From assembly GCF_000238595.1 (NCBI RefSeq), contig NZ_AGTS01000019.1, positions 1 to 57,037 on the forward strand: 57,037 nucleotides of DNA. The letters are read 5' to 3'. The stretch comes from Acidovorax sp. NO-1 (lineage in GTDB: Bacteria; Pseudomonadota; Gammaproteobacteria; Burkholderiales; Burkholderiaceae_C). A program made the position numbers and the translations under genes. Shown here one piece after another: positions 16,008 to 24,189 of the stretch (within the stretch, counting starts at the first letter, position 1; each line of letters begins with the position of its first letter). The notes beneath the pieces were generated by a model that was given only the letters and a program-made list of their open reading frames with translations, had not been told where the DNA came from and did no database searches.

Positions 16008-16210
16008 GGTGTTTGTCTCCGGAAGGGAATGGTTGCGGCGGCCCCAACAGGCTCCTGCCGCTACTCAAACCAGTGTCCGGGAGCGGCAAAACAATGGGAA
16101 TTGCCCAAACTGCCGCCAAATGCAGCGCCCTTTGCCGCAATGGCAGAGAGAACTGGCACTTTGCTCACCTTCCGGTGGGCCCGCCCTTCGGAGTTGCCCC
16201 CGTGCGGGCC

Positions 16211-16235
16211 AAAAAAAGGCGACCCGATGTCGCCT
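16211..16235 (-). terminator. Rho-independent terminator of the acyl-CoA-binding protein gene
   Basis: Read on the minus strand: AGGCGAC, loop ATCGG, GTCGCCT, then seven T. The stem is a perfect 7-bp hairpin about 20 bases after the stop codon at 16255. Confidence 0.9.
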
Positions 16236-16254
16236 GTGGGGAGCGCGTGCCGTA

Positions 16255-16509
16255 TCAGCTCAGCGACGCGATCAGGTCCACATACTGCTGCTTGGCCTCG
16301 TCGGCGCCGGTGCCCTTGAGCTTTTCCCACGCGTCCCACTTGGCGCGGCCCACCATGTCGGAGAAGCTGGGCTTCTTCTCGCTGTTGTCACCGGCGGTGG
16401 CCTGCTTGTACAGCGCGTAGATCTTGAGCAGCGTGGCGTTGTCAGGGCGCTCGCTGAGGTTCTTGGAATTGGCCACGGCGGCTTCGAAAGTGGCGTTGAG
16501 GTCGGCCAT
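16255..16509 (-). CDS. Acyl-CoA-binding protein
   Basis: 84 residues, the normal size of a four-helix ACBP, which buffers long-chain acyl-CoA in the cytoplasm. Recognisable features are the N-terminal helix MADLNATFEAAVANSKNL, LLKIYALYKQAT (the Y-x-x-Y-K-Q-A-T signature) and KWDAWEKLKGT with the conserved W-x-x-W/K pattern. It faces the divergent wax-ester/DGAT gene across 148 bases, so carrier and acyltransferase may share control. It ends in a clear terminator. Confidence 0.93.
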   Translation of the reverse strand: MADLNATFEAAVANSKNLSERPDNATLLKIYALYKQATAGDNSEKKPSFSDMVGRAKWDAWEKLKGTGADEAKQQYVDLIASLS

Positions 16510-16657
16510 GTCTGTGTGCTCCTTGGGTTCGTAGGGGAGGGAAAGAACGGTATCGGCAAAGGATTGCTGCGTTGTATCTTACGGGCTGCGCGCCCCGCCA
16601 AGTGGCGCCGTGCATAGAGGCAAGCCCCCAAAAACAACCACAACAGGTGTACATCCG

Positions 16658-18292
16658 ATGGTGACCCGCATCCCAGCCCCCAGCGCCACCGCTGCACAGG
16701 GGGCCGCCAGCCGCCTGCGCAAGGCGCGTGCCCAGGCCCCCGAAGTGGCGCGCCGCGCCGCCCAGGCCCTGCCCCCGGCCGCCCGCAAGGCGGCCACCGT
16801 GGTGCAAAAGAACGTGCGCCGCGCCGCCACCGGCATGCTGGGCCTGTCGGGCGAGCGCATGAGCAAGGTCGATACCGCGTGGTTGCGCATGGATTCGCCC
16901 AGCAACCTGATGATGATCAACGGGGTGTGGACCCTGTCACCCGGCATCACCTGGGAGGCCCTGTGCGAACGTGTGCAGCAGCGCCTTTTGCAGTACCCGC
17001 GCTTTCACCAGCGGGTGGTGGAAGACGCAGCCGGCGCCACCTGGGTAGAAGACCGCAACTTCGACATCACGGCCCATGTGCTGCGCGAGAAGCTGCCACA
17101 CCGCAAGGGCGTCAGCATGCAGCGTGCACTGCAGGACCGGGTCGGTGAACTGGCCATGCAGCCCCTGGATACGCGCCGCCCGCTGTGGCAGATGCACCTG
17201 ATCGAAGACTTTGTGGGCGATGACGGGCAGCCGGGCAGCGCGCTCATTGTGCGCATCCACCACTGCATTGCCGATGGCATTGCGCTGATCTCGGTGACGA
17301 TGTCCATCGTGGACGGCGGCGCAGAGCCGCCCCGGCGCTCCCGCAGGCAGCGCGAGCAGGCCGCCACGGCCGAGGACTGGATTGCCGATGCGCTCATCAA
17401 GCCCTTCACCGGGCTCACCATCAAGGCCCTGGACCTGGCGGGCGATGGCGCCGCCCGGTCGCTCAAGATGCTGGGCGACCCCGAAAAAGCCATGCACCAC
17501 GGACTGGCAGGCACCATGGACATGGCGCGTGTGGCCTACCAGCTGGCCGCCGATGCAGCCGCCCTGGCGCTGATGCCCGACGATTCGCCCACGCGCCTGA
17601 AGGGCCAGCCCGGCAGCGAAAAGCGTGTGGCCTGGTGCCCGCCGATTCCGCTGGAGGAGGTCAAGGCCATTGGCAAGGCGCTCAATTGCTCGGTCAATGA
17701 CGTGCTGCTGTCGTGCGTGGCGGGCGCCATTGGCGGCTACCTGCGCAGCCAGGGCGACGACCCCTCGGGCCAGGAGATCCGCGCGATGATCCCCGTCAAC
17801 CTGCGCCCCATGGAAGACGCGTGGAAGCTGGGCAACCGCTTTGGCCTGGTGCCGCTGGTGCTGCCCATCGGCATGGCCAACCCGATCGAGCGGGTGTACG
17901 AGGTGCGAAAGCGCATGAACGCACTCAAGGGCAGCACCCAGCCCATCCTGGCGTTTGCCATGCTGGCGGTGGCGGGGCTGATGATCAAGCCCGCGCAGGA
18001 TGCGCTGCTCAACCTGTTTGGCCGCAAGACCACGGCGGTGATGACCAATGTGCCCGGCCCCAAGGAGCAGCTCACGCTGTGCGGCGCGCGCGTCACGCAG
18101 TGCATGTTCTGGGTGCCGCAGTCGGGCGGCATCGGCCTCGGCGTGTCCATCCTGAGCTACGGTGGCGGCGTTCAGTTTGGCGTGATCACCGACACCACGC
18201 TGTGCCCCGAGCCACAGCAGATCATCGACGCCTTTGCGCCCGAGTTCGACCAGCTCTCGCTGCTGACGCTGATGCTGCCCTGGGGCGAATGA
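16658..18292 (+). CDS. Wax ester synthase / diacylglycerol acyltransferase (WS/DGAT)
   Basis: 544 residues. Acyl transfer from acyl-CoA to alcohols or diacylglycerol, forming neutral storage lipid. The catalytic HHxxxDG motif is intact (HHCIADG, residues 201-207). The second conserved block is TNVPGPKEQLTLCGARV near residue 475, followed by QSGGIGLGVSILSYGG and the usual FAPEFDQL end. About 65 residues precede the domain and are Ala/Arg-rich, perhaps a membrane or granule tether. I prefer the ATG at 16658 (AGGTG 8 bases upstream) over an earlier GTG at 16610. Confidence 0.92.
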   Translation: MVTRIPAPSATAAQGAASRLRKARAQAPEVARRAAQALPPAARKAATVVQKNVRRAATGMLGLSGERMSKVDTAWLRMDSPSNLMMINGVWTLSPGITWEALCERVQQRLLQYPRFHQRVVEDAAGATWVEDRNFDITAHVLREKLPHRKGVSMQRALQDRVGELAMQPLDTRRPLWQMHLIEDFVGDDGQPGSALIVRIHHCIADGIALISVTMSIVDGGAEPPRRSRRQREQAATAEDWIADALIKPFTGLTIKALDLAGDGAARSLKMLGDPEKAMHHGLAGTMDMARVAYQLAADAAALALMPDDSPTRLKGQPGSEKRVAWCPPIPLEEVKAIGKALNCSVNDVLLSCVAGAIGGYLRSQGDDPSGQEIRAMIPVNLRPMEDAWKLGNRFGLVPLVLPIGMANPIERVYEVRKRMNALKGSTQPILAFAMLAVAGLMIKPAQDALLNLFGRKTTAVMTNVPGPKEQLTLCGARVTQCMFWVPQSGGIGLGVSILSYGGGVQFGVITDTTLCPEPQQIIDAFAPEFDQLSLLTLMLPWGE

Positions 18293-18299
18293 GCCCGTT

Positions 18300-18878
18300 A
18301 TGAGGGCTTCGGGATTCATGGCCGGGCTGCGCTGCGCCCTGGTGGCGCTGGGCTGCATCACGTCTGCCCAGGCAGACGTCACCGAGCAGAACCTGCAGCG
18401 CCCCTACACCGTGGATGCCCAGCCCGGCGAGAGCCTGCGCCAGGCCCTGAACCGGGCCACCCCGATTGCCGTGAACGGCCAGCGCTTTCATGGCTACACC
18501 CGGTGGAACGTGCGCTGGACCTTTCGCTGGTGGCGCGAGCCCTCGGGGCGCTGCACCATCACGGAGGTCCAGACGCAACTGCGCACCGAGGTGCAGCTGC
18601 CGCAGCTGCGCACCGCCACACCCGCGCAGCAGGCCGTGTTTGACCGCTACCTGCCCGCCCTGTCGCGGCACGAACAGGGGCATGTGCAGTTCGGGCGCGA
18701 TGCGGCGCAGGCCATTGATGAGGGCATTGCCCGGCTGCCCGCTCTCGAAGACTGCGCCACGCTCGAACGCACGGCCAACGCCCTGGGCCACCGGCTGCTT
18801 CGGGAGTACACCGACCGGGAAAAAGCGTACGACCAGCGCACAGCCCACGGCGCCACGCAGGGCGCGCGGCTGGAGTGA
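18300..18878 (+). CDS. DUF922 secreted putative zinc protease
   Basis: 192 residues. Signal peptide of about 25 residues (GLRCALVALGCITSAQA), then the DUF922 core: GYTRWNVRWTFRWW, CTITEVQTQLRTEVQLPQL and the metal motif HEQGH at 124-128. A DUF922 protein would be a periplasmic metallopeptidase. Two cysteines (about 85 and 153) may form a disulfide. The gene begins 8 bases after the acyltransferase stop, so it is probably in the same transcript, although no functional link is known. Confidence 0.83.
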   Translation: MRASGFMAGLRCALVALGCITSAQADVTEQNLQRPYTVDAQPGESLRQALNRATPIAVNGQRFHGYTRWNVRWTFRWWREPSGRCTITEVQTQLRTEVQLPQLRTATPAQQAVFDRYLPALSRHEQGHVQFGRDAAQAIDEGIARLPALEDCATLERTANALGHRLLREYTDREKAYDQRTAHGATQGARLE

Positions 18879-18920
18879 TCAGCCGCACCCGTGCGCTGCG
18901 CACCGGGGGCTCATTTGCTA

Positions 18921-18981
18921 CTAAATTTATAGCTATTGGCGCTTATCCATAAAGCGCCAGAGGCCAATTTGATGCATATTT
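18921..18981 (+). repeat. Hairpin repeat, copy C
   Basis: ATAGCTATTGGCGCTTATCC then AAAGCGCCAGAGGCCAATTTG and a T-rich end. The stem TGGCGCTT/AAGCGCCA is 8 bp. Its end abuts the stop codon of the DUF2817 gene (18982), as copy A does for phnM. Confidence 0.85.
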
Positions 18982-20079
18982 CTAGGCCGTCAACCCATCC
19001 ACCGCCTGGAACATCGACTGCCGCGCCTGGCTGATGATCTGACCCTTCCACGCGTCGGTGTTGGTGTAGAACGCTGCCAGCATTTGCGCCTTGATCTGCG
19101 CGGCCTTGTCAGCGGGCGTTTCGGGGTGCAGGTGGAGCCACTGCTCGGCGCGCACGGCATTCATCACGTCAAGCACCGGCACGGTGCCGTATTCCATCGC
19201 GATCCCGGTGGCCTCGGCGTGCGGGCATTCGTCATAGATGGCGCCCCACATCAGCCCGGTAAGAAAGGCGGAGGTGGACGAACCGTCATAGATCGAGGTC
19301 ACAGGTGTGGCGCCGCCGCCATCCCACCAGGCGCGGGCGCGGGCGACCGACGTGGCGTCGTCCTTGCCGGCATAGATGCGTTCGCCATGGCCACTGGGGC
19401 CGAGCCCCGTGTGAAGGTCAATCCACGCAATGCCCTGTGCGCTTGCACCGTGCTGGCGCAGTACGCCGCGCAAGGTGCGGTTGCTCCAGGTGGGCGCGGT
19501 GCCGCCAAAGAAGATGCCGTCCGGATACTCGTGCTGGCCCTGCGAGATGGCGGCCTGCCAGGCCGCCTCGCCCTTGGTGGCGATGTACTCCGCCACCGCT
19601 GCCTGGTTCTCCGGGCCGGGCGGCCATTGCTCGGGCAGCAGCAGGGGGTGCACCTCTCGGTAGGCCTCGTTCACCGGCAGGGGTTTTGAAAAATCCTGGA
19701 AGTTGCGGTTCAGGTCCACGTTCTCGTGCGTGAAACGCCGGATGTGCGAAAAGCCATACGGGTTGAGCGCGTGGATGTACAGCGTGGCAACACCCGCTGC
19801 ATGCGCCTTGTCGCGCCACTCCTGGTCGTGCAGCGCAAACACCTGCACGCCGCTGCCGCAGTAGCCTTCCACGCCGTGGCAGGCGCTGCTCACGATGAGC
19901 AGTTTCTTCGCGTCCAGCGGGCCGTCGCGCACCACGTCCATGGCCAGGTCTTCACCGTCGCGGCCCTTCAGGGGGTGGGCGTGCGATTCGATGGGCAGCC
20001 CGGCTGCGGCCGCGGCTTCAAGGAATTTGGTCCGGGCCTGCGCGTAGCTGGGCGAAAAGGCGTCGACGATGCCGATCAT
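18982..20079 (-). CDS. DUF2817 family M14-like putative peptidase/amidase
   Basis: 365 residues. The DUF2817 pattern resembles zinc carboxypeptidases: SSACHGVEGYCGSG (metal H and E near residues 71-74), NPYGFSHIRRFTHENVDLNRNF (R/N substrate contacts) and IDLHTGLGPSG (third metal His). A late EYGT may hold the catalytic glutamate. No signal peptide is seen, so it is cytoplasmic. Start ATG at 20079 gives MIGIVDAFS, the natural fold start; the longer open frame upstream has no family similarity. The M20 hydrolase gene lies upstream on the same strand. Confidence 0.83.
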   Translation of the reverse strand: MIGIVDAFSPSYAQARTKFLEAAAAAGLPIESHAHPLKGRDGEDLAMDVVRDGPLDAKKLLIVSSACHGVEGYCGSGVQVFALHDQEWRDKAHAAGVATLYIHALNPYGFSHIRRFTHENVDLNRNFQDFSKPLPVNEAYREVHPLLLPEQWPPGPENQAAVAEYIATKGEAAWQAAISQGQHEYPDGIFFGGTAPTWSNRTLRGVLRQHGASAQGIAWIDLHTGLGPSGHGERIYAGKDDATSVARARAWWDGGGATPVTSIYDGSSTSAFLTGLMWGAIYDECPHAEATGIAMEYGTVPVLDVMNAVRAEQWLHLHPETPADKAAQIKAQMLAAFYTNTDAWKGQIISQARQSMFQAVDGLTA

Positions 20080-20163
20080 GGGCAGTTGCTTTCGTGAACA
20101 GGATTGGAAACAAAAAAGAACACCCGGAGCACACAGGGACGCCAGAGCTTTAGGACAAAAACC

Positions 20164-20188
20164 GCAACGGGTATCAGTTGCCCGTTGC
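20164..20188. other. Perfect 8-bp inverted repeat in intergenic region
   Basis: GCAACGGG and CCCGTTGC flank a 9-base spacer. No T-run follows on either strand, so it is not a standard terminator. It could be an operator or an RNA hairpin in the leader of the DUF2817 gene. Confidence 0.35.
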
Positions 20189-20227
20189 GCTGTGCGCCAC
20201 CCGCGACGCATGAAACTGGCGCGCTCT

Positions 20228-20342
20228 AAACCAGCGCCCCCGCGCAAGGGCCGCCCCGCCGCGCTGGGGGCGTCCCCCTCCCGGCTCGCGCAGCGAGGCG
20301 AGAGAGGGGGAAGGCGCGAAGCGACTCAGGGGGTGTTTCACT
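20228..20342 (-). repeat. Second intergenic repeat family (GC-rich), copy I
   Basis: On the minus strand it runs CACCCCCTGAGTCGCTTCGC, a CCCCCTCTCTCGC stem, GGGGGACGCCCCCAGCG and GGGGCGGCCCTTGCGC. The same order of blocks occurs at 37124-37240. It lies immediately beyond the stop of the M20 hydrolase gene. Confidence 0.75.
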
Positions 20343-21548
20343 TCAGGCCGCCGGCTGAGCCAGCCACTCTTCGGCCAGCTTGACCCAGTAGGTCGCGCCC
20401 AGCGGGATCAGGTCGTCGTTGAAGTCGTAGCTGGGGTTGTGCAGCATGCAGGGGCCGCCGCCGTGGCCCATCTCGCGGTGGGCGCCATCGCCGTTGGCGA
20501 TGAAGCAGTACGCGCCGGGCTTGGCCTGCAGCATGTACGCAAAGTCTTCGGCGCCCATGGTGGGCTCTTGCGCCACCACGCGCTCTTCGCCCACGATGCC
20601 GGCCATCACCTTGCGGGCAAACTCGGCCTCGGCAGGCGAGTTGACGGTGGGCGGGTAGTTGCGCACGAACTCGAACTCGCAGGTGGCATCGTGCGCGGCG
20701 CAGTGGTGCTCGGCGATCTGGCGCATGCGCTTTTCGATGAGGTCCGTCACCTCGGTGGTGAAGGTGCGCACCGTGCCCTGCAACTCGACGCTGTCGGGCA
20801 CCACGTTGGTGGCCTCGCCCGCATGGATCATGGTGACCGAGATCACGCCCGCGTCCACCGGCTTCTTGTTGCGGCTGATGATGGTCTGGAAGGTCTGCAC
20901 CATGCCGCAGGCGATCGGCACGGGGTCGATGCCGGTGTGCGGCAGTGCCGCATGGCCGCCCTTGCCGCGGATGGTGACCTTGAACTCGCTGGTCGATGCC
21001 ATCACCGGGCCGGGGCTCACGGCAAAGGTGCCCACCGGCATGCCGGGCCAGTTGTGCATGCCGTACACGGCCTCCATGGGGAACTGCTCGAACAGGCCGT
21101 CTTCGATCATCACGCGGGCACCGCCGCCGCCCTCTTCTGCCGGCTGGAAGATCAGGTACACGGTGCCATCAAAGTTGCGGTGCTTGGCAAAGTGCTGCGC
21201 TGCGGCCAGCAGCATGGCCACATGGCCGTCGTGGCCGCAGGCGTGCATCTTGCCCTGGTGTTTGCTGGCGTGGGCGAATGTGTTGAACTCCTGCATGGGC
21301 AGGGCGTCCATGTCGGCGCGCAGGCCAATGGCCCGGCCACTGGCGCCACCGTCGCGCCCCTTGACGATGCCCACCACGCCGGTCTTGCCCAGGCCCCGGT
21401 GGATGGGAATGCCCCACTCGGTAAGCTTTTGCGCCACCACGTCGGCGGTGCGCACCTCTTCAAAGCAGAGTTCGGGGTGGGCGTGAATATCCCGGCGCAC
21501 CGCTGCAATACTGGCCGCCTGGGTGACGATGGAGTCGATAACGTTCAT
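20343..21548 (-). CDS. M20 family amidohydrolase (hippurate hydrolase / aminoacylase type)
   Basis: 401 residues. Hydrolyses N-acyl amino acids. Metal-binding residues of the M20D group are visible: RRDIHAHPELCFEE, GLRADMDALPMQE, MHACGHDGHVAML, FQPAEEGGGGARVMI and the late TMGAEDFAYML. The dimerisation (lid) domain covers roughly 180-300, with KVTIRGKGGHAALPH. Start ATG at 21548 has AAGGA 9 bases upstream, which excludes the longer open frame. Divergent from argE, another M20 enzyme, across 77 bases. Substrate cannot be fixed from sequence. Confidence 0.92.
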   Translation of the reverse strand: MNVIDSIVTQAASIAAVRRDIHAHPELCFEEVRTADVVAQKLTEWGIPIHRGLGKTGVVGIVKGRDGGASGRAIGLRADMDALPMQEFNTFAHASKHQGKMHACGHDGHVAMLLAAAQHFAKHRNFDGTVYLIFQPAEEGGGGARVMIEDGLFEQFPMEAVYGMHNWPGMPVGTFAVSPGPVMASTSEFKVTIRGKGGHAALPHTGIDPVPIACGMVQTFQTIISRNKKPVDAGVISVTMIHAGEATNVVPDSVELQGTVRTFTTEVTDLIEKRMRQIAEHHCAAHDATCEFEFVRNYPPTVNSPAEAEFARKVMAGIVGEERVVAQEPTMGAEDFAYMLQAKPGAYCFIANGDGAHREMGHGGGPCMLHNPSYDFNDDLIPLGATYWVKLAEEWLAQPAA

Positions 21549-21625
21549 GATATGTGTCCTTACGATCTCACAGTCTAGCCCGCTGACCACCCCTTGCGCC
21601 ACCCCGGGTTTATTTGCACTGCAAC

Positions 21626-22798
21626 ATGACACTCTCCCCCCACGCCCTCGAACTCGCGCAAACCCTGGTGCGCATGAACACCGTCAGCCATAACTCCAAT
21701 CTGGAGCTGATCCATTTCATCCGCGACCACCTGGCCAGGCTGGGCGTGAAAAGCCGCCTGACCTTCAACGAGGACAAGACCAAGGCCAACCTGTTCGCCA
21801 CGCTGGGCGAGGGCAAACCCGCTGGCGTGATCCTCTCGGGCCACACCGACACGGTGCCGTGGGACGGGCAGGACTGGACCATGGACCCGCTGAGTGCGCT
21901 GATCAAGGACGGCCCGGAAGGCCCGAGCCTGTACGGGCGCGGCAGTGCCGACATGAAGGCCTTCATCGGCGTGGCCGTGTCGCAGGCCGAGCAGTTCCTG
22001 AACAGCGATGCGCCGTTCGCCCTCCACTACGCGTTCAGCTACGAGGAGGAAATTGGCTGCTTTGGCGTGAAGGAACTCATCGCCGACCTGCGCGACGCCA
22101 ACATCAAGCCCCTGGCCTGCATCGTGGGCGAGCCCACCAGCATGATTCCCGCCATCGCGCACAAAGGCGTGTACCGCTACAAGTGCTGCGTGCGTGGCAA
22201 GGAGGCGCATTCGTCCCTCACGCCGCATTCGGTCAACGCCATTGAGATGGCCGCCCGCGTGGTGGGCCGGGTGCGTGACATGGCGGAAGACTTTGAAAAG
22301 AACGAGGCCCGCTTCGAGGGCTTTGACGTGCCGTTCTCGACCACCAGCGTGGGCCAGTTCCACGGCGGCATTGCCGACAACGTGGTGCCGCGCGATGCCG
22401 AGTTCCGCTACGAATTCCGCGACCTGCCCACGGCCAATGCGGCGCAGATGCAGTCCGAGGTGGTGGCCTACGCCAAGTCGCTGGAGCCTGCGATGAAGAA
22501 GGTGGCGCCCGCAGCGGGCTTCGAGTTCGAGACCATCTGCGAGATCCCGAGTTTTCTGGGCAGCAAGGACGACCCGGTGACGCGCCTGGCGCAGGAGCTG
22601 AGCGGCGAAAAGCACACCACCCTGGTGGCCTTTGGCACCGAGGCGGGCCTGTTCAAGAACGCAGGCATCTCCACCGTGGTGTGCGGCCCCGGCAGCATCC
22701 GGCAGGCCCACCAGCCGGATGAGTATGTGAGCCTGGAGCAACTCGCACGTTGCGAGGCCTTCATGCAAGGCCTGGCGCGCACGCGCACCCTGGGCTGA
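21626..22798 (+). CDS. argE: Acetylornithine deacetylase
   Basis: 390 residues. Converts N-acetylornithine to ornithine in arginine synthesis. M20A hallmarks in order: LVRMNTVSHNSNLELI, SGHTDTVPWDGQDW, LYGRGSADMKAFI, SYEEEIGCFGVK with the catalytic Glu-Glu, VGEPTSMIPAIAHKG, GTEAGLFKNAG and CGPGSIRQAHQPDEYV. The length matches ArgE and not DapE. The ATG at 21626 is chosen over an in-frame TTG 12 bases earlier. The divergent neighbour is another M20 hydrolase. Confidence 0.9.
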   Translation: MTLSPHALELAQTLVRMNTVSHNSNLELIHFIRDHLARLGVKSRLTFNEDKTKANLFATLGEGKPAGVILSGHTDTVPWDGQDWTMDPLSALIKDGPEGPSLYGRGSADMKAFIGVAVSQAEQFLNSDAPFALHYAFSYEEEIGCFGVKELIADLRDANIKPLACIVGEPTSMIPAIAHKGVYRYKCCVRGKEAHSSLTPHSVNAIEMAARVVGRVRDMAEDFEKNEARFEGFDVPFSTTSVGQFHGGIADNVVPRDAEFRYEFRDLPTANAAQMQSEVVAYAKSLEPAMKKVAPAAGFEFETICEIPSFLGSKDDPVTRLAQELSGEKHTTLVAFGTEAGLFKNAGISTVVCGPGSIRQAHQPDEYVSLEQLARCEAFMQGLARTRTLG

Positions 22799-22844
22799 TC
22801 ACCTGCCGGTGCCGGGGGGCCTCGGCGGGCACCCCGGCGTCCCG

Positions 22845-23993
22845 TCAGGTCCTCACGCGCCCGTCGCCGGTCAGCATCGACATTTCGACAAATTTGGATG
22901 CCGCGTGGCTGGTCGAGCTGAACGTTACCGGAAACCCCGAGATCACCTGGCTGCCCAGCGACTCGATGCCGGTGATGAGGCCTTCGCGCGTGAGCTTGCC
23001 GCCGTTTTGCGACTGGCGCAGGCCTTCGGCAAAGATGCGGGCGGCGAGGAAGCCTTCCATGCTGGAGTAATTGGCCTGCACCTTGTCGCCGCCCTTCTTG
23101 ATGGCCTCCAGAAACTCGCGCGTGATCTGGCGCGAGGGCTGGTAGGGCGAGGGCACCACCTGCGACACCACCACACCCGCACCGTCCTTGCCCAGCTCGT
23201 CGGCCAGCGCCTGCGTGCCCACAAACGACACGTTGTAGAACGTACCGCCATACCCCGCCTTGCGCGCGGCACGCACAAACGCAGCCGCAGCGGAATAGGC
23301 CGAGATCTGCACCACGGCATCGGGCTTGGCAGCCACCAGCTTTTCCACCGCCATCTTCACGTCGGTTGAATTGCGCTCCACCGTGGCCGTGGCCACCGGC
23401 GCGAGCTTGAGTTCCGCCAGCGCGCGGGTCACGCCGTCGAGCCCCGCCTTGCCGTAGGCGTCGTTCTGGTGGAACACCGCGATCTTCTGCAGGCCCAGAT
23501 TGGTCAGCTGGCGGACGATGAGCGCGGTTTCGTCGTAGTACGAGGCGCGCACATGAAAGATCAGCCGGTTGAACGGCTGGCGCAGCGCCTCGGCACCCGT
23601 GAAGGGGCCAAAAAACGGCACCCGCTCCTTGGTGAAGATCGGCAGGGCTGCAAGGCTGGTGGGCGTGCCGATATAGCCAAACAGGGCAAACACATCTTCG
23701 GCAATGAGCTTGCGGGTGTTTTCGGCGCAGCGGTCGGGCTCGTAGCCATCGTCCATGGTGCGGATTTCGATCGTGCGCTTGCCCACGCCGCCCTGCGCGT
23801 TGAGCTGGTCAAAATGCAGCTTGGCACCCAGGTTGAACTGCACGCCCAGCTGGGCTGCGGGGCCCGTGAAGGCGGCAGACTGGCCGAGCACGATGCGGCC
23901 TTCGCTCTGGGCGTGTGCCAGGTGAAAGCCCCCGAGCGCGGCGGCACCCAGGCCAACGGAAAACTGCCTGCGTCCCAAGCCCTTGTGGTTCAT
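22845..23993 (-). CDS. ABC transporter substrate-binding protein, Leu/Ile/Val-binding type
   Basis: 382 residues. A twin-arginine-like export signal (RRQFSVGLGAAALGGFHLAHA) precedes a type-1 periplasmic binding protein with IVLGQSAAFTGPAAQLG, TMDDGYEPDRCAENTRKLI, FGYIGTPTSLAALPIF and VFHQNDAYGKAGLDG. Receptors of this HAAT group bind amino acids or aromatic acids. No permease or ATPase genes are adjacent, so it is an orphan receptor here. Start ATG at 23993. It is convergent with argE across 46 bases of GC-rich, weakly hairpin-forming sequence. Confidence 0.9.
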   Translation of the reverse strand: MNHKGLGRRQFSVGLGAAALGGFHLAHAQSEGRIVLGQSAAFTGPAAQLGVQFNLGAKLHFDQLNAQGGVGKRTIEIRTMDDGYEPDRCAENTRKLIAEDVFALFGYIGTPTSLAALPIFTKERVPFFGPFTGAEALRQPFNRLIFHVRASYYDETALIVRQLTNLGLQKIAVFHQNDAYGKAGLDGVTRALAELKLAPVATATVERNSTDVKMAVEKLVAAKPDAVVQISAYSAAAAFVRAARKAGYGGTFYNVSFVGTQALADELGKDGAGVVVSQVVPSPYQPSRQITREFLEAIKKGGDKVQANYSSMEGFLAARIFAEGLRQSQNGGKLTREGLITGIESLGSQVISGFPVTFSSTSHAASKFVEMSMLTGDGRVRT

Positions 23994-24189
23994 GGTGAAA
24001 TCCTGTCTATCTGAAAGTAAAACGGTTGCCACTGCAAGGCATGGCCCCTTTGGGGGCCGGAACACGGACAGCGCCAGTGCCGACGCCCGCAACCATGATT
24101 CCGCCTGCTCACGGCGCTCTGTAACCGCAGCGGTGGTGCGCCTTGGTAATAACCCTAAGTGTACTGACCGTTACCCCACAGCAATAGCC

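Noticed and set aside
22799..22844. Terminator between convergent argE and the binding-protein gene
   Set aside because: GC-rich partial hairpins (GCCGGGG/CCCCGGC) but no T-run on either strand.
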